64,000 nt of DNA from Endomychus coccineus (Eukaryota; Arthropoda; Insecta; Coleoptera; Endomychidae): NCBI GenBank assembly GCA_958510875.1, contig OY294067.1, positions 55,812,039 through 55,876,038 of the forward strand. Reading direction: 5' to 3'. The translations under genes were made by a program, and so were the position numbers. The notes below the pieces were generated by a model. That model was given only the letters and a program-made list of their open reading frames with translations. It made no database searches and was not told the origin of the DNA. The first letter of the stretch is position 1. The number at the start of each line of letters is the position of its first letter. Of this stretch, positions 43,131-54,583 are shown piece after piece.

Positions 43131-44682
43131 TGAAAGAATGTGACTTTTGACGGGTTTTACGCCCAGGCTTACGCCGACGACTTGGCAGCTGTGACCCTCG
43201 GAAGACACCCGGCTAGCTTGTGCGAGCTGCAAAACACCGCACTCGCTATCGTTGCACGCTGGTGCCAGGTCGAGGGACTCAGGGTGAATCCTGAAAAGAC
43301 CGAAGCGGTTCTTTTCACGATGAAACGGAAATTGGCACTGCTACCAGACATTCGTCTGTTCGGAAGGTCCCTGCACATGAAAGGCTCAGTGAAGTACCTT
43401 GGAGTTATCCTCGATGCTAAACTGAGCTGGAAAATACACCTGAAAACTCGGGTAAAGAAGGCCGTTGCTTCCTTATGGGCATGCAGGAGAGCCTTCGCGA
43501 ACACATGGGGTCTACGGCCACAGGTCCTGCACTGGATCTACACGGCCATGATCCGCTCAATCATAACCTACGCAGCCGTTGTGTGGTGGCCGGCGACAGA
43601 AACGGCTTTGTCCCGTCTAGCTCTGAACAAGGCTCAGCGACTTGTCTGCGTGGGGATAACGGGGACTATGAGGACCGCGCCCACCAGGGCTCTGGAGGTT
43701 CTGGTGGGGATCGTTCCTCTACAACTCCATATCAAAACAGTGGCTGCGGGTACGGCGTATCGGTTGGCTGGTCTGGGCCAGTGGGTCGGTGCGTCTATGC
43801 CTCGCTGTCATGGCAAAATCTGGGATTGGGCAGCCGAGAAGTGCCCGATCTTCCGACAGACGCAGGATGCGATAGCGCCTGCCTTCAGGTTTCAAACACC
43901 AGACATTCTCATAACCCAGAGGAGAACAAGGACTCTGGGCCGCTTCCGCCAGGGACGGGTCTAGGACTGGCGAGTCTAACGGAGCCGGAGTCTACTCGCG
44001 TACACCCAGAAGGGAGATTTCAGTTTCTCTAGGTGGCCACGCAACCGTTTTCCAGGCTGAGGTCTGTGCAATACGGACATGTGCCCTGGAAAACCTTAGA
44101 TTAATCTACCGAGGTAGGCGGATTTACATCTGCACTGACAGACGAGCAGCCCTGGGCGCACTTCGCGCCCACAGAATGACTTGTAGGCTTGTCTTGGAGT
44201 GCAGGGAAACTCTGGTTGAACTAGCCAGAAGGAATAAACTCTAGCTAGTGTGGGTACCTGCCCATTCTGGTGTGAAGGGAAACGAAGTGGCCGATGAATT
44301 GGCCAAACGGGGCTCCTTGAGCGCCCCTGGCCCCGATTCCACGATCGGAATTTCATCGACCACCGGGCTTCACGCCCTCAAGGAGCTACTGGACAGACAG
44401 TGGCTCTCGATCTGGCGTGCTTCCCCAGGCATGAGGCAGGCAAAGCTCCACATCAGGGAATTCTCGCCTAAACTCTCTAAAACCCTACTCTCTATGAGCA
44501 GGAGACGCCTAAAACTGGTGACAGGAGATATCAGTCCATGCAAAATCTTAGCTTTTGGCACGGCCTTAGGCTTCCTGAACTGATTCTTGTATTAAGGGGT
44601 GCACAATGGACCCAATCAAGCGGTCTAAGTGCTCCGGACTCGTCCGCCCTCGTTTTGATTGATTGATTGATTGATTGACGGG
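43131..44682 (+). mobile_element. 5'-truncated GC-rich LINE with RNase H
   Basis: About 1.55 kb far richer in G and C than its surroundings. It starts inside the RT, runs through RNase H and a 3' UTR, and ends in five GATT repeats (44657-44677), a LINE tail. The gene is described next. Confidence 0.85.
43140..44583 (+). pseudogene. LINE RT-RNase H (I/R1/Loa type), frameshift and stop
   Basis: 43140-43964: AQAYADDLAAVTLG is motif C, then WCQVEGLRVNPEKTEAVLF, VKYLGVILDAKLSWKIHLK (block E), TYAAVVWWPA and LNKAQRLVCVGITGTMRTAP, the R1/Loa-like thumb. A frameshift near 43960 leads to the RNase H domain: VFQAEVCAIRTCALENL (Glu site), YICTDRRAALGAL (Asp site), WVPAHSGVKGNEVADELAKR (His and Asp sites), all four active-site positions present. 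A TAG at 44242 sits just before the last RNase H block. The C-terminus ends LKLVTGDISPCKILAFG. In life this would copy element RNA and remove it from the hybrid. RT motifs A and B are missing. Confidence 0.85.
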
Positions 44683-45042
44683 TAGCGAAAGTCACGTGGC
44701 TACGTCAAAACAGGCCTTTTTTGAAGCAAAATTCAACTTCCAAGTCGAATTTCAAAATAAATTATTATTGGAAGTTTTTCATATATGATGCCACCTTTTC
44801 GAAGGACACTGTATATTGTGATCATATTTTTCCTAATATTGACATACTCTTGAAATTCCACTAAACAATTGGATTGATTATTTCTTGTTTGTTTTTAACA
44901 CCCTTCGATGGTTGCAAATGTAGCGAAATCAATGAATTTTTATACGTATACTATACTTTTTCTATATATTAGTACAATAAAGATTCTTCTCTCAGGTATG
45001 AACCATATACAAATTCTCGGGAAATAGCTCACATTAACACTT

Positions 45043-46424
45043 ATGCTTTATATTTTGATAGATTTTGATAAACATTTTGGTGCGCCTACCTACAATTTAT
45101 CAAAATTTTTATCACAATCTATCAATAGTGTAATAAGAAGAGATGAATATTACTTGAAAGACTCATGGCATTTTAATGAATTTTTAAAAAATCAATCCGT
45201 ACCCGTAAATCATCAACTAATTTTCTTGGATGTTGTTTCTTTATTTACAAATATACCAGTCGTTTTGGCGTTGTGTAGCATCAAGAAACGTTGGGCAGAG
45301 GTTAAAAACCACACACCTCTAGATCAATCTGATTTTATAAATGCAGTACAGTTCTGCTTAGAATGCACTTATTCTCAATACGGTGAGCAATATTTTGGAC
45401 AAATATTCGGCACAACAATGGGATCTCCTATTTCAGCTACTATTGCTACCATTGTTATGGAATGCCTAGAGAAATCTGTTATAAATTCATTATATTTTCA
45501 ACCCGTATTTTTCAAACGGTATGTAGATGATTACCTCATGTGTGTTCCCAATTCAGTACGTGATTAATAAATTTAACAATTTCCACTGTGGACTTCAATT
45601 AACTTGTGAAATAGAAGTAAACAAAATCATAAATTTCTTAGATATGAACAGTAGGCATGATGCAGATGGAAAAATAAAAACTTTATGGTTTACTAAAGAA
45701 GTTTGGTATCAACGCTATCTTCATTTCAATTCCGTTGCACCAACACGTTGTAAAAAAAGTGTTATAAACAGCCTTACAGATCGCGCTGTTGAATTGTTTC
45801 ACGCAGAGGACCGTCACAAAAATTTAAAAATTGTTCATAATACACTGGAAATGAATGGCTACCCAAAAACATTTTCCAATCATATCATTGAAGAAGGAAT
45901 AAACAAATTCTATAATGGATCTTCATATGTAAATAAAATAAAAGGTAATGCAGACAATTTTATAACAGTACCATACATTCCGGAGACCTCAGAGAAGAAA
46001 TGTTTGAAAAAGTATGATATGAATGTCACGCATAAGCCTACTAACTGTGTTGGAAAATATTTCTCAAATCTAAAACTTTTAATACCTGAAGATAAACAAT
46101 TCCAGACAGTATACAAATTAAATTGTTTAGATTGCGATGGGACTTATACTGGAATCTCTAAACAATATTTACAAAAAAATAATGTATGGCCATAAGTATA
46201 GTACAAGAAAAAAAACCTTAGGAAATTCCACCGCCCTTGCTAAACACTGCTTTGATTATAACCATCAATTCGATTACAAAAATGTTTATATTTTAACTAA
46301 GGAAGCTAGTTATTATAAAAGATCTATTCTGGAGATGATTCACATAAAACGTGACTCCAAATCTGTAAATCATAGGACAGATGTTCAGACACTAAGTCAG
46401 ATTTATACTAATTTAATTAATTAA
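45043..46424 (+). pseudogene. PLE reverse transcriptase and GIY-YIG endonuclease
   Basis: Frame 1 (45043-45567): GAPTYNLSKFLSQSINSVI, KDSWHFNEFLKN, FLDVVSLFTNIP (motif A, Asp), GTTMGSPISATIATIVMEC (motif B), FFKRYVDDYLM (motif C, complete YVDD). Frame 2 (45560-46195): NFHCGLQLTCEIEVNKIINF, LDMNSRHDADGKIKTLWF, SLTDRAVELF, then CVGKYFSNLKLL and the GIY-YIG start CLDCDGTYTGISKQYL. Frame 3 (46192-46424): MYGHKYSTRKKTLGNSTALA with KHCFDYNHQFDYKNV (the His/Asn helix) and a C-terminal IHIKRDSKSVNHRTDV. Two frameshifts (near 45560 and 46185). The RT lacks its N-terminal third, so the copy is dead although catalytic motifs survive. Confidence 0.9.
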
Positions 46425-46805
46425 AACTCGCAAATTCCTACATGCGTCTTTATAATGTTGAAAGTATATTTTAGGTAGAATGTCAAAAGTATATTTCCAA
46501 TAACTGACAAGCCTTTTTCTATTAGCTCGTAAATCTTATCATCTGGTTTGAAAGTGGATACTTGAACTTAATGTTCTCATTTTTAGTCGTTCATAGACTT
46601 CGTTGACATGAGCTCGCATTTTTTAGAGTACTGTTTAACAATGGATTCTTGATATATTATACTTATAACATTGATGTGTTACAATTCCGATTATTCGTGT
46701 TTCTGTTCGTTTTGGCGACGTGGACATATTAATTGAAATTGGTGCGATAAGGACGCTTCATGTTAATACAATTAGTTTTAAGTAGTCCAGTCTTAGACAT
46801 AATAA

Positions 46806-46845
46806 GTCTTCTGATGATGGTCGTGAGACCGACACGTACGTTAAA
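46806..46845 (+). ncRNA. Hammerhead ribozyme relic, PLE type 2
   Basis: CUGAUGA at 46811-46817, perfect stem II GGUC/GACC with GUGA loop, but GAA is changed to GAC and the cleavage triplet is GUU. Stem I 5' strand is AGUCUU and the 3' strand AAAAC pairs poorly. Homologous to 11733-11774. Confidence 0.6.
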
Positions 46846-46897
46846 ACAAGAAAATATGAATCACATATGTTAATGTACCCGAGAATTTGTATATGAT

Positions 46898-48649
46898 ATT
46901 AGTACATCTGTGTCACTATTAAATCTCTAGTTAACTAGGTTTCAGTGGGTTCGATCATGACCTAATGTTTTATTGACATACCTAATATAAACTTCACGTA
47001 AATAGTTTTTTATGCTATATCGCATACCATTGAGAAGTGTGAAATCGGTCCATTCATCCGAAAATGGAAGGTGAACCAACATGCCATTAATAATGTAAAC
47101 ATCAAGTCCCATCAATATATCAATCTCTGATCACTTTCAGCTTCATGTTAATCGGGATAGCAACGATTCACTTTAATCAGTGCTTGCTTTTATCTTTTGG
47201 AACTAGTCAAAGGCAGCGATAGTTCCAATCATAAATTAATCACTCTAGACAGCTAACGAAAATGGAACTTTTGTTTTGCACGCGATCAATAGAAGCCCAA
47301 GTTCACAGAGATTTCTCTGAAGTGTAATTAAATTGTACAACTTCATGCTTCCTCTAAATAAATAATGTTATTCATGAATTTTATGATTTGTGACATTAAC
47401 TTGTCAACAATATTTGCGATATTACCTCGAAAACTAATAGATTGGATCAAAATACTAAGTGTGAGGGATTTACTGGCACTCATCAGCACTTCCCTATCAT
47501 TATGTTATCATGGAGAATATGTTGATTAGTTTCAGATTTTTATTCAGGCAATTAAAAATTAATTATTAGAATATCCTTGATGTTCGACATCAATTTTAGA
47601 ATCATTAGAATTATTATTCTATCGTTTCACCCTTTACTATGTGATATGTAATTTCATCCATATTGTAGAATTAAACACTAACTATATTTCCGTTTTTGAG
47701 ACTCGAGTGACGGAAATTACAAATAAAAATGATATCAAGATAGTAGTGTTTAATTTAACAATAAGGAATCATTAATCTAATACAAACATTGGTATTCAAG
47801 CTCAAAGAATAGAATTATTATCCGGTTGAATGAGTTTTTTTACTCTACAATAGTCTCCGTAGATCGTAGTTGCGTTTTATGTATTGTAGAATTCTGAATA
47901 ATTCCTCAGCTCCTCAGGATACTCATCTCTGGCGTCCCCTTGTGATCCCTCTCCATGTGAGGGGAGATTCATCTAGCCAGAGGACGATGGTTGTGTGAAG
48001 CTTGCCAATAGTTCCAGGATACCCAAGTTCACGGCTTACATAGGAGTCGTTCTCTCCAGCAGGCCTTCACCAGTTCGACCAGCAACGGTTTTGTCGTATT
48101 TTTTATTGTTAAATGTTCTCACGAGAACCTAGGGATATAAAAGTCTACTGTACGCAGAGCCTCGCGTGCAGGGGTAAGCCGACTGATACACTATGAAATG
48201 GCGGCAGGTGCTTCCGAGGGCCAGCGATTCCGCTGAGCACTTTACCTGTACACCACGGGTTGAAGAGGTGACTTATCCATCCACCGAAACCATCTTGGTG
48301 GATGGAGGGCTGCTTTTTAGTTCTGCGGAGTTGCTACCTCCCCTTGGGTACATCCGGAGATGTAGCCAAGACTGGTCATCACCCGGGATTCATCTTCGCC
48401 TCCTCTCTACGTACACGTGTATAGACCCGTGTTGACCTAAATCGCATCATTGATGCATCCCCCATACGCTTGAACAACAACTTCCCAGCTACCACATTCA
48501 TACAGGTCATGACCCTTCAGGATGTTCTCACTCAATTAAGCCTCCCTAACCTCACGAGTCACAATGTGCCCGTCATAAGTTTAGGTCTTGGAGCTTCTAA
48601 GGGAGCCTGATAATATCCGTATATTGTGGCATATTGCGTTAGGTCAACA
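46898..48649. other. Mostly unassigned; a small inverted repeat and a GC-richer stretch
   Basis: 47669-47752 has inverted text (agaattaaacactaac... / ...gtagtgtttaattt) around a short centre with ttccgt/acggaa. From 47900 to 48650 the sequence is GC-richer and looks like element UTR: repeated 'tccatccaccgaaaccatcttggtggatgg' folds as a hairpin near 48268-48306. The 80-codon frame at 48193-48435 has no motif I know. Confidence 0.4.
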
Positions 48650-49090
48650 AACTCAAAACATACGCTTCAGCAAGGAAACTCGGAGAAAAACATGCGAAGA
48701 CAATCCCAGTCGGCTGAGTTGTAATGCCAAACTCTGCGTGGAGGTGTTGGATTGGTTCGTGTAGTGTTATGGGGGCAGGTGGTAGTGAAGAGTTTCCCAA
48801 TGGTGCACGAACTTTTACTTCATAGGAGACTGGCTTGTTAGTGACAAGTCAAGCGTATTGACATAATGATAGTTGTTATCAGGGATCCGTGTTGATACAT
48901 TAATTAACTGCTCGAGTCCATAAGTAATGGCGAAGGCCTAAGTCTGTCGCCCTGCGTCATCCGTTTTGTTTGAAAACTTGAGCCAAGCGGAGTTATGAAC
49001 GTTGAAATCACCCATGATGATAATTTCAGCTGCTGGATAGTTCTGCTGGATAAGTTTTAGAGAAAGAAATTCAAACAGTTCACACGAGGT
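48650..49090 (-). pseudogene. LINE AP-endonuclease domain fragment
   Basis: Minus-strand reading from 49090: ELFEFLSLKLIQQNYPAAEI, then IIMGDFNVHNSAW, the exo/endonuclease/phosphatase core with the GDFN motif. Next are TDDAGRQT, a stop, AFAITYGLEQLINVSTRIPD and LDLSLTSQSP. It continues in a shifted frame with ADWDCLRMFFSEFP. This domain nicks target DNA to prime LINE insertion. Only the C-terminal half is present. Confidence 0.8.
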
Positions 49091-49104
49091 GGTTCATTTT
49101 TCAT

Positions 49105-49470
49105 GAAGACAACGTGTTTTGTTTGTTATTGCGACGTAGACATTTTTAATTGAAATTAATCTGCGAAAGGCCCTTACTGCTTAGTACAATTAGTTATAAT
49201 GATACTTGATCCAGGTAAGAATTATAGTAGGTGTGTACTAACTGTGGGCGAATATTTTTTGAATCTAAAACCGTTAATATCTAAATCCACACGGTATGTA
49301 AATCAAACTGCTTAGATTGCGATGGAATAATATTTACAAAAAAGAATATATGGCCTCAAGTACAGTATAAAAATAAAAACTTTGAAAATTCCGCTGTTCG
49401 TGCTAAACATTGTTTTGATTACAACCATCATTTCGATTATCAAAATATTAATACATTTAATTAAATTGCC
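49105..49470 (+). mobile_element. PLE type 2 fragments, rearranged
   Basis: 49110-49205 matches the type 2 tail (gcgacgtagacatttttaat ... gcttagtacaattagt). 49230-49455 matches the end of the coding region: aatattttttgaatctaaaa, ttagattgcgatgg, ttttgattacaaccatcatt (compare 46050-46300). The tail comes before the coding part, so order is inverted relative to an intact element, as in a tandem PLE junction. Confidence 0.7.
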
Positions 49471-49499
49471 ATATAAATTTTATAATTTAACTGACTTCA

Positions 49500-50270
49500 C
49501 TGCAAAAAATTAAATCTGTTTCAGAGAGAGCTGAAGAGCGAAATCCACCTTGTCGAAAACAATTCGTAATTTTGTGAAACCGCATCCCATGCTATGGATG
49601 TCATGATAATGGTGTTTGTTGTTACCATTTTGACTGCATTTTCTATCATTTTCATGAATGAAGCTCCCCGGATATTCACTTTGATGTTCCTTATTATCAG
49701 TAGCAACATATTTGACTTATGGCCCTCAAAGCTTAACATTGGGATAAACCCTGCAATTATCCACAGCAATGAAATTTTGTGTGTCCTCACACAGATAGTG
49801 CTATCACAATTTGATAACTTTCCGAATATTCCTAACACATCTAAGCACGTCTATTGGATCTGTAATGGACTGGAAGTTGCTTCACGTTTTTTAACCACCC
49901 AGGTATTCAAGAATGTTCGATCGCAATCAGCACAATAACCACCAATACCGTCATCCTCTCTTCTGACATTTTATTTTCATATTTCTCTCTTTCAAATTTT
50001 GAGTGGGAGTCATTTTGAGAAACAATCCGGTCTCATCCGCGTCGAATATTTGATCATCCGTTTAGCTTGTACGTACTTCTGCAATGACTCAGTCAGATGC
50101 AGGTTCACCACACACAGTACCACAGCTTCGAAATCTTTTGATCGAACTTTCTGGGCATTCAAAATCTTCCATTCCTACAGAAGTCTTCCGAATGTCAAAT
50201 GGGCTCCGATTTAGGAATACCTTGACTCCGCTTCCTTATGAAAGACGTTTAAATTTTGGGTTATTTCTCG
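49500..50270 (-). pseudogene. Tigger/pogo transposase relic
   Basis: Minus-strand text near 50060-49960 reads DDQIFDADETGLFLKMTPTQ, the 'N-x-D-E-T-G-L-F-x-K-x-x-P' motif with the first catalytic Asp of Tigger/pogo/Jerky transposases. Near 49760 one frame gives VDNCRVYPNVKL, the second Asp box (D-N-x-x-x-H-P, His changed to Tyr). Near 49600 IAWDAVSQ and later FDKVDFALQLSL resemble the C-terminal 'AWDxVSxxTIxNCFRKxGF' segment. Many stops. I could not find terminal repeats. In intact members this protein cuts and pastes TA-flanked DNA. Confidence 0.7.
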
Positions 50271-50340
50271 AAAGGGGAATGAAACGCAGTAATCACTTAG
50301 ATCCCACGATATTTTTATTTCTTAGTAAAATACATTGATA

Positions 50341-50574
50341 GCGGTTAATAATGAAAGCACTTTTTGTATGTTTCTATGGAGAATACGATGAGAAAATCGT
50401 GATACAACAGTAACCATGGGAAAGCGCCAATGTCAAGACATGTTTGTGAAGATATCCACATTTATATCTTAATTTTGTGTTCAAAAATGAGTCCCTACCT
50501 TCGGACGTTGAAGGACTTGCAAAAGTAGTTGCAAATTTACTGCCAAGTAAGTTTTCTTATTTTTATACGTTTAC
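50341..50574. other. No gene recognised
   Basis: Short AT-rich flank between the Tigger relic and the LINE 3' end at about 50575. Confidence 0.4.
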
Positions 50575-51870
50575 TACAAGAGAGGGAAACCTATAATGTT
50601 CGAGGAACATCGTGTGAGCTAGCAGTAGAATGTAGGGAGAGGAGATAGACATATTTTCTTGAAGGTTTGGTGGTTATAGACATAAGGAAAGACCACGCTA
50701 GGTAAAGAGTTCCACAAGGTAACTGTTCGATGAAAAAATTAAGTTCGGCAGGTCTCGAGTCTGACAGTGAAGTGGTGTCTAGTTTGGGCTCGTCTAGTCC
50801 ACCAATCTGGAATCTCTCGTGGTGGAACAACAGACCAGATTTCTGAATGAACACCGACCATGGAAATATCTGTAGGAAAGGGAGATATCTCCCACCTTTC
50901 TACGATGTTCTAGAGAGGTAAATGAACTCGTGAGTGCGACATCATCAATCGAACGAATTGCTTTCTTCTGGATAGCATCCAAGAGCTTCAGCGTATGTTT
51001 GGTAGCCGAACTCCAAACATGTGAACAGTACTCCAGGAAGGGTCAAATCTGTGCTTTGTAGATTATGATGAGCTGCTGGGATGTAAAGTAGCTCTTGGCG
51101 CGGAATAGAAAAGTGTTGGTGAAGCTGTTTTCGCAATGGACCACACATGATCGTCTCATGAGAGGATGCTTTTGGTTGTGATCCCGTTCATTGTTATGGA
51201 ATACTTCATAGGAATAGTTGTACCTGACATCATCATATTGGGGATTATGGGATCCGCCTTCCTGGAGAAGACACAATCTTGAGTTTTGGTTGCATAAAAC
51301 TCTACTAGATTAGCAGATTCCCATTTCAAAATCTTTGCCAGATCTCTATTAATTGCGTCGGCCTGTCCCTGTTCGTTCCTCTAGCTTCAGTGTATAGGGA
51401 CTTTAGATGAGAAAGCGGTATGAAATGTATCATCATCTGCAAAGCTGTGAATGAGACAAGTGGTCACTTCCAGCAGATCGTTGATATGGAGCAGAAACAA
51501 AGTTGGTGACAAAACAGATCCCTGTGGAATCCCAGCGTTGATAGCCACTGTATTGGAGGATACTCCGTCAATATGGAGTGATCTATCTGAGAGAAAGCTC
51601 GATAGTAAGCGACAAAGTTGGAGCGGCAAAGTTGGAGCGGCAAACCATACGACAGGAGCTTCTATTTTTTTTTTGACTAGGTCAAATGGTTTAGAGACAT
51701 TCAATAATAAAGCTACAGATTCCCCATGTTTTTCAACAGCAGGTCTCCTGTTGATTTCTGCTGACGAAAGCCATACTGCCGGTCATTCACAATTTTCTAG
51801 CTCTCTCACTTTAGAGATCACAGATAATAGTGCAATGGGTCTATAGTTATTAAGAAGGTTCTACTTTTCT
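50575..51870 (-). pseudogene. LINE reverse transcriptase and 3' end, 5'-truncated
   Basis: Minus strand: LLLNVSKPFDLV (motif A, catalytic Asp changed to Asn, near 51700), LSSFLSDRSLHIDGVSSN, AGIPQGSVLSPTLFLLHIND (motif B), CLIHSFADDDTFHTAF (motif C intact), then LVEFYATKTQDCVFSRKADP, IIPNMMMSG, a thumb (LQSTDLTLPG, FGYQTYAEAL), LEHRRKVGDISLSYRYFHGR and a terminus near 50578. Other copies: 17576-18005 and 18370-19460. A 15 bp direct duplication at about 51615-51650 (ttggagcggcaaag) is local. Several frameshifts, so inactive. Confidence 0.85.
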
Positions 51871-52909
51871 CTTTCTGAATTCAAAAATATAATTTGTATG
51901 AATTTTTTCAGTATTTCAGCCCTATTGAACTCTTGGAAAAAGAAAAGCATATTGTTTCACTTCTTGGAGCTTGTTTGATCAAATATGTGTCGCTTAGAAA
52001 TTTTATTTCCATCTTTTCATCATTTACATGAACCTAGAGTCAACAGAGGTTGCATCCACTAAATATACAAAATGCCCATATTTTAGACAGGTCCTTTATT
52101 CTCTTGCCATTCTACATATTAAGTTTCAATTTTATGTTCAGTTCTATAATGCGAACATTACATATACATATATACGTATATTCCCTGCTCATTGCTCAAT
52201 TGTTTTATTGGGCGGCATAATATAGTCACAAACTGTCAGACTGATTTTTAAACTATATGTTCATATTAGAATTTCGGAATAAATTGTGAGATCTGAGGTT
52301 CGATATCCCGTGTTCAAAAGTATTTACTCTATGTAAAATATTTTTTCTCCGAGTGATTTTCGATCAAATACAATTGAAAAACATTCAAATAATGGGTGAA
52401 TTGATGCATTTCAATCTTCTGGATATTCTTCTCATTTGATTTATCAGGTTCAAAGAAAAACTAATAGCATGGATAAAGTTATCTGCTCGTTCAAAATGGC
52501 CATTACGTGATGCGGAATATATGAAATATATGAGTTACTTTGGTAGATACATCTTCGCTAATGTGTGACCAGATGTTGCAGAGTTCCGCTTCGATTTCTG
52601 AAAAGGACAAATGTTAACGATGCTGCAATTTATCAAGGTAGATATATCAGAGATGACACGATTAAGTGCGTTACTAGCGGATTGAATTCTAACGAAAAAT
52701 GTCGACTGCCATGAAAAAGATTGTCCTCATAAAAACCTATAGTGTTTCGGGTAGTTACGCCAGCCATCTGCGAATATTCTTGAATTTGATTTGATTTAAT
52801 TCTAATAATTTTATTTCAAAAAGTTAGTTCCGATGACATATCGTTCTATGAGTAATGAGTGTAAAATTCGTTACCCAAGCAGTGTTTGTCACATTTTTTA
52901 GATCTTCAC
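51871..52909. other. No gene recognised
   Basis: AT-rich, no motif. The 65-codon frame at 52028-52225 is unremarkable. Confidence 0.4.
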
Positions 52910-53880
52910 ATTATTTTATTTATATTAATATTGTAATGTTTATTTCTCACAATCCATTTTTTCGTAGATCGGTACTACTAAGTTTCGAGCTCATTTATTA
53001 CACCTCATCTTCAGCTATATATAAAGAATGGCTGTGATAAAACAAATTGTATCAAAATAAGTTAAAAATCTTTTTATTTCAAAATTTGCTCCAAATAGTA
53101 TTGTTAATTGAAAATATAGTAAATTAATAATTTGTCGTAAAATTTTTGAAAGATTTACTTACATTCAATATATAAAATTATTTATACATCATATGTTTTC
53201 ATTTTCAGATAATTAAAGTTCGTATGTAAAATTTCATTTTTGGTGTATAGAATTCATGTTTAACAGTTGAAATTCAGGAAGCTACAAAGCAGTTAATCTA
53301 GTGTTGAGGAATATGTAACTATAGACAACAAATTGGTTAAATAATTATAATAAACTTATACAAAAAAGGATGTGTTTTGAAAGTTTGATGTTTATGCAAT
53401 TATAAGGCATTATTGACATCTAGTGGTAAAGTGGTGAAACCTTATGATTTTAAGTAGAAAGAACTTTGGACTTTCAGTAGAATAAATAGTTTCCTGTAAA
53501 ATGACAAAATGATTATAATATTGAATATTGTTATAAACTTTAAACCAGATTATTGCTGAAAAAATTGAATTATAATTCAAAGCGATTTGTGACTTTATTG
53601 TTATTAATTCGTTGTTCTTAAAAGATTTAGCTATTTCTGAAAGTTCTAAATTGTTAAGGTATAATCCTTTGGTAGCTGTATGTAAAATTACAAATTTGTT
53701 TCAGGGTTGAATTTTTGAATATCTTCTGAAAGATGGTTAGCAAAGTGAGAAAAGCCTGTTTTGAGATTCGTACAACAATGTGTTCTTTAGGCGAATTTCA
53801 AATTCTCTATATGTTCTCCCTATATATCCAGCATGACAAGAATCACAAATTAATTGGTATGTTCCACTTTTTTCCATACT
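52910..53880 (-). mobile_element. Penelope-like element (type 4), endonuclease end and tail
   Basis: Minus strand from 53880: KSGTYQLICDSCHAGYIGRT then YREFEIRLK, a GIY-YIG strand pair with the Arg helix; FANHLSEDIQ-like text; then LHTATKGLYLNNLELSEIAK and SFKNNELITIKSQI, the C-terminal segment of PLE proteins. Frame breaks occur near 53760. The tail near 52950-53005 contains GATGAGGTGTAATAAATGAG followed by CTCGAAAC, a PLE-end motif with hammerhead-like boxes, and the repeat shared with 41236-41380. Confidence 0.75.
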
Positions 53881-54000
53881 ATTTTTCTTTGTTATTTAAA
53901 AGTAAATTATTTCAACTATTTGAAGATCTATATTATATCCTTGCTATTGGTTTCAAAACATCAGACATTTTTTTATCTATCTTCAAATTTCCTCAAGAAA

Positions 54001-54583
54001 TAGTTCAGTCGATAAGCTGAGGAACTTTCTAAAAAAAAACAAGAGGTCGTATCAAAAAAATTCTTTTTGCATAATGTTCTGTGGCCGATTTGAATCATTC
54101 GTGAGGGTTGAGGACTTATCACACGATAATTTCAATGACGTGGAAAGATTTTCTTTTCAGGTTTTCCACACTTTTCAGGAAATTTTCCGAGTTTTAGTCT
54201 ACTTTGGATCGAAATACGCGACTGCCAACATCTTTTATGTGTAAAACGATAATCGGGTAAAAAATTAGCAATTTTGTATGAAAATAACGAAATTTCCCTG
54301 ATTTTCAGCATATTGAATGAGTTTTCCGATAAAATGACCTCGGATTCATTGTCAGCGACCCAAAAAAAACATTTTTTATCAATTCAAAGTTATCTTGAGA
54401 AAGATGGTAGAAATAGGGTTAATTTAGCGTTTAGGGGTGAATGGGAGGCCGTGTCCACTTAGTTCAACCCTCACGAATGATTTAAATCGGCCACAGAACA
54501 TTATGCAAAGAGAATTTTTTTGATACGACCTCCTACTTTTTTTTAGTAAGTCAGCCAAAATCCTTAGCTTATCGGCTGAACTA
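54001..54583. mobile_element. 583 bp MITE, ~115 bp TIRs, TA ends
   Basis: TAGTTCAGTCGATAAGCTGA at 54001 pairs with TAGTTCAGCCGATAAGCTAA on the minus strand ending at 54583. Inside, GAGGTCGTATCAAAAAAATT and about 60 more bases are almost perfectly inverted (54043-54115 and 54460-54535). If TA is the target duplication the element is GTTCAG...CTGAAC, as for Tc1/mariner-type MITEs. The only long frame (54274-54462) crosses the middle and shows no motif. Confidence 0.85.

Larger units (their letters stand above)
45003..46897 (+). mobile_element. Penelope-like element (type 2), best copy
   Basis: The element starts with ATATACAAATTCTCGGG and ends with its inverse, CCCGAGAATTTGTATAT (46873-46890), so the outermost 20-30 bp form an inverted terminal repeat, with text between it and the ORF shared with 56103-56140. 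The coding part spans 45043-46424. A 3' tail (46425-46897) contains the block 'ttattcgtgtttctgttcg' and a hammerhead relic. N-terminal RT blocks are missing. Confidence 0.85.

Noticed and set aside
43169..44561. Minus-strand and second-frame ORFs over the GC-rich LINE
   Set aside because: They are shadows of the RT-RNase H frame, which carries recognisable motifs.
48193..48435. 80-codon frame in a GC-richer patch
   Set aside because: No motif, and the area looks like element UTR with a hairpin.
49521..49938. Overlapping 105-114 codon frames as a membrane protein
   Set aside because: The minus strand in other frames shows Tigger/pogo transposase motifs (DADETGLF, VDNC), which explain the region better.
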